Assembly (NCBI GenBank): GCA_958403905.1
Contig: CATXZD010000006.1
Location: 62,001-126,000 of the forward strand
Reading direction: 5' to 3'
Source: an uncultured Ruminococcus sp.
GTDB lineage: Bacteria; Bacillota; Clostridia; Oscillospirales; Acutalibacteraceae
DNA length: 64,000 bases
Position 1 is the stretch's first letter, and the number at the start of each line of letters is the position of its first letter. Below, piece by piece: positions 62,895 through 64,000 of the stretch. The notes beneath the pieces were generated by a model that was not told the DNA's origin, did not search any database, and was given only the letters and a program-made list of their open reading frames with translations. Made by a program: the position numbers and the translations under genes.

Positions 62895-63866
62895 ATGGCG
62901 CTATCATATGAATTTTCCATAGGCTCCGTGCGTGCAAAGGAAACCTCGCTTTTTACAAATGCGGACATTGACAGGCTTCTTGCCTGCAAGGACGAAGACG
63001 AGCTTGCAAGGCTTTTGTCCGACAAAGGCTACGGCGACGGCAAAACTGTTGATGAAATCATCAACAGCCATACAGAATCCATGTGGAAATACCTGAAGAG
63101 CGTTGCTCCGGATTTTGAAATTTTCAATCCGTTTTTCTATCAAAACGACGTTCACAATCTCAAGGTTGTTTTAAAGGGCACGATGGCAGACCGCAATTAC
63201 GGAGAGTTGATTATCAAACCTCTCACAATCAGTGTTGAAACGCTTAAAGAGGCTGTTGAAAAGAGGAAGTTTTCACTTCTCCCCGACTGGCTTGCAAAAG
63301 CGGCTGACGAGGCTTACGAAACGCTTGCACATACAGGGGACGCACGAATGAGCGATGCTCTAGTTGACAGAGCGCTTATGGAAAAAATGATTTCATCTGC
63401 CGAAAGCTTTAGCTCGCAGTTTCTTAAAACTTATTTTAAAACCTATGTTTTTTACAGTAACATAAAAATTGCTCTTCGCAGCGCCCGCACAGGCACAAGT
63501 ATGGATTATCTGCTTAAAGCTATGTGCGATGTTGACGATTTCAGAAAAAGCTCGGTAATTTCAGCCGCCTTAAAGGGCATTGATTCTCTTGTTGATGAGC
63601 TTTCGAAATACAGTGAATACGGCTGCGGTGATGCAATAAGCGAATACAAAAAATCTCCGTCTGCATTTGAAAGGTTTGTTGACAACAGACTGATTATAGC
63701 TGCAAAGGAAAGCTGCAAGCGTGCAAGCGAGGGTGCCGAGCCGCTGCTTGGATATTACCTTGGCTGTGAGGCTGAAAAAAAGGTTATCCACATTATTGCA
63801 AGCGGTTTAAGAACAAAAACAGGCACGGACACAATAAGAGAAAGGCTGCGTGAAATTTATGGCTAA
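62895..63866 (+). CDS. V/A-type ATPase subunit C
   Basis: 323 aa, all-helical central adaptor (NtpC/AhaC, eukaryotic d) connecting the rotor ring to the central shaft. Seen: SYEFSIGSVRAKETSLFT start, repeated short helices, and the end YYLGCEAEKKVIHIIASGLRTK with DTIRERLREIYG, a family hallmark. AAGGAGG before ATG; overlaps the F subunit by eight bases. Confidence 0.93.
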   Translation: MALSYEFSIGSVRAKETSLFTNADIDRLLACKDEDELARLLSDKGYGDGKTVDEIINSHTESMWKYLKSVAPDFEIFNPFFYQNDVHNLKVVLKGTMADRNYGELIIKPLTISVETLKEAVEKRKFSLLPDWLAKAADEAYETLAHTGDARMSDALVDRALMEKMISSAESFSSQFLKTYFKTYVFYSNIKIALRSARTGTSMDYLLKAMCDVDDFRKSSVISAALKGIDSLVDELSKYSEYGCGDAISEYKKSPSAFERFVDNRLIIAAKESCKRASEGAEPLLGYYLGCEAEKKVIHIIASGLRTKTGTDTIRERLREIYG

Positions 63867-64000
63867 AAACATTGCCGCAATCGGCGACAGCGAGAGCATA
63901 AAGGGCTTTTGCGCAATAGGAATAGACATCTATCCCTGCGAAAATGTCGAAGATTGTCCGCACCTTCTACGCAATATTGCAGACAGTGACAATTACGCTG
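63859..64000 (+). CDS. V/A-type ATPase subunit F (5' part, runs off the window)
   Basis: 47 codons are present: MAKNIAAIGDSESIKGFCAI then GIDIYPCENVEDCPHLL. The IGDxESxxGFxxxGI pattern is that of the small Rossmann-like central-stalk subunit F (NtpG/AhaF). Start overlaps the end of subunit C. Subunits A, B and D are expected beyond the window. Confidence 0.88.
   Translation, partial: MAKNIAAIGDSESIKGFCAIGIDIYPCENVEDCPHLLRNIADSDNYA

Overview
The window is a chromosomal stretch from a low-GC, monoderm member of the Clostridia, most likely an Oscillospirales/Ruminococcaceae-type bacterium. The lineage call is inference. It rests on sporulation-family genes (yqfC, yqfD, ylbJ), clostridial gene neighbourhoods (ylxM-ffh-rpsP-khpA; tepA next to an FtsK/SpoIIIE N-terminus; phoH-ybeY-dgkA-era; yqzL-recO), GGAGG-type ribosome binding sites with several TTG/GTG starts, and a V/A-type ATPase operon. 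No rRNA, tRNA, CRISPR array or prophage was seen. Almost all of it is housekeeping sequence; the accessory content is a few short islands.

Layout. 1-2.4 kb (minus): tepA, uppP and the 5' end of an ftsK/spoIIIE-like gene. 2.5-3.8 kb (plus): a CNNM/CorC-type CBS-domain membrane protein. 3.9-16.5 kb (minus): a rearranged division and cell wall (dcw) cluster, read from its promoter as mraZ, rsmH, ftsL, PBP (PASTA), mraY, ftsW, murG, murA, ftsQ, ftsZ, with a consensus promoter and three 10-bp-spaced MraZ boxes upstream of mraZ. 16.7-25.6 kb (minus): an unknown membrane-anchored protein, nrdR, a D,D-carboxypeptidase, recG, a FakA-like kinase, ymdB and yqfD-yqfC. 25.6-29.1 kb (plus): ylbJ, asnB and a PAP2 phosphatase. 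29.2-30.1 kb: a lipoprotein gene behind a start-less gene remnant. 30.3-42.9 kb (minus): a coiled-coil protein, coaD, rsmD, uvrC, HPr, trmD, rimM, mutS2, recO, a 57-aa YqzL-like gene overlapping recO, a REP-associated transposase, a GNAT, era, dgkA, ybeY, phoH. 43.2-45.6 kb (plus): ylxM-ffh-rpsP-khpA. 45.6-48.7 kb (minus): a Lsa/CplR-like ABC-F gene with an attenuator-type leader, and a lipoprotein alkaline phosphatase. 48.9-51.3 kb (plus): a polar amino-acid ABC transporter. 51.3-51.7 kb: REP-like palindromes. 51.7-58.6 kb (plus): an O-antigen-ligase-family protein, a TetR regulator with operator, a giant RND transporter, a YbjQ protein. 58.7 kb (minus): ybaK. 59.4-64 kb (plus): V-type ATPase genes H, I, K, E, C and the start of F.

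How the parts fit. The dcw genes, uppP, dgkA, the carboxypeptidase and the PASTA PBP cover lipid II synthesis, undecaprenyl carrier recycling and septal peptidoglycan assembly. RecG, RecO, UvrC, MutS2 and FtsK cover DNA repair and segregation. Era, YbeY, RsmD, RsmH, RimM, TrmD, Ffh, S16 and KhpA cover ribosome and membrane-protein biogenesis.

The most interesting signals are: (1) a complete attenuator in front of the ABC-F gene (consensus promoter, six-residue leader peptide, intrinsic terminator abutting the ribosome binding site, and an 11-nt repeat shared by leader peptide and terminator); (2) a RAYT transposase with its own REP palindrome inside its coding sequence and a second copy at its ribosome binding site, plus related palindromes 12 kb away; (3) an RND transporter in a monoderm whose docking-domain position appears replaced by a coiled-coil insert of about 320 residues, behind a TetR operator; (4) a V-ATPase K subunit with the full Na+-ligand set. 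No wholly new system could be demonstrated.
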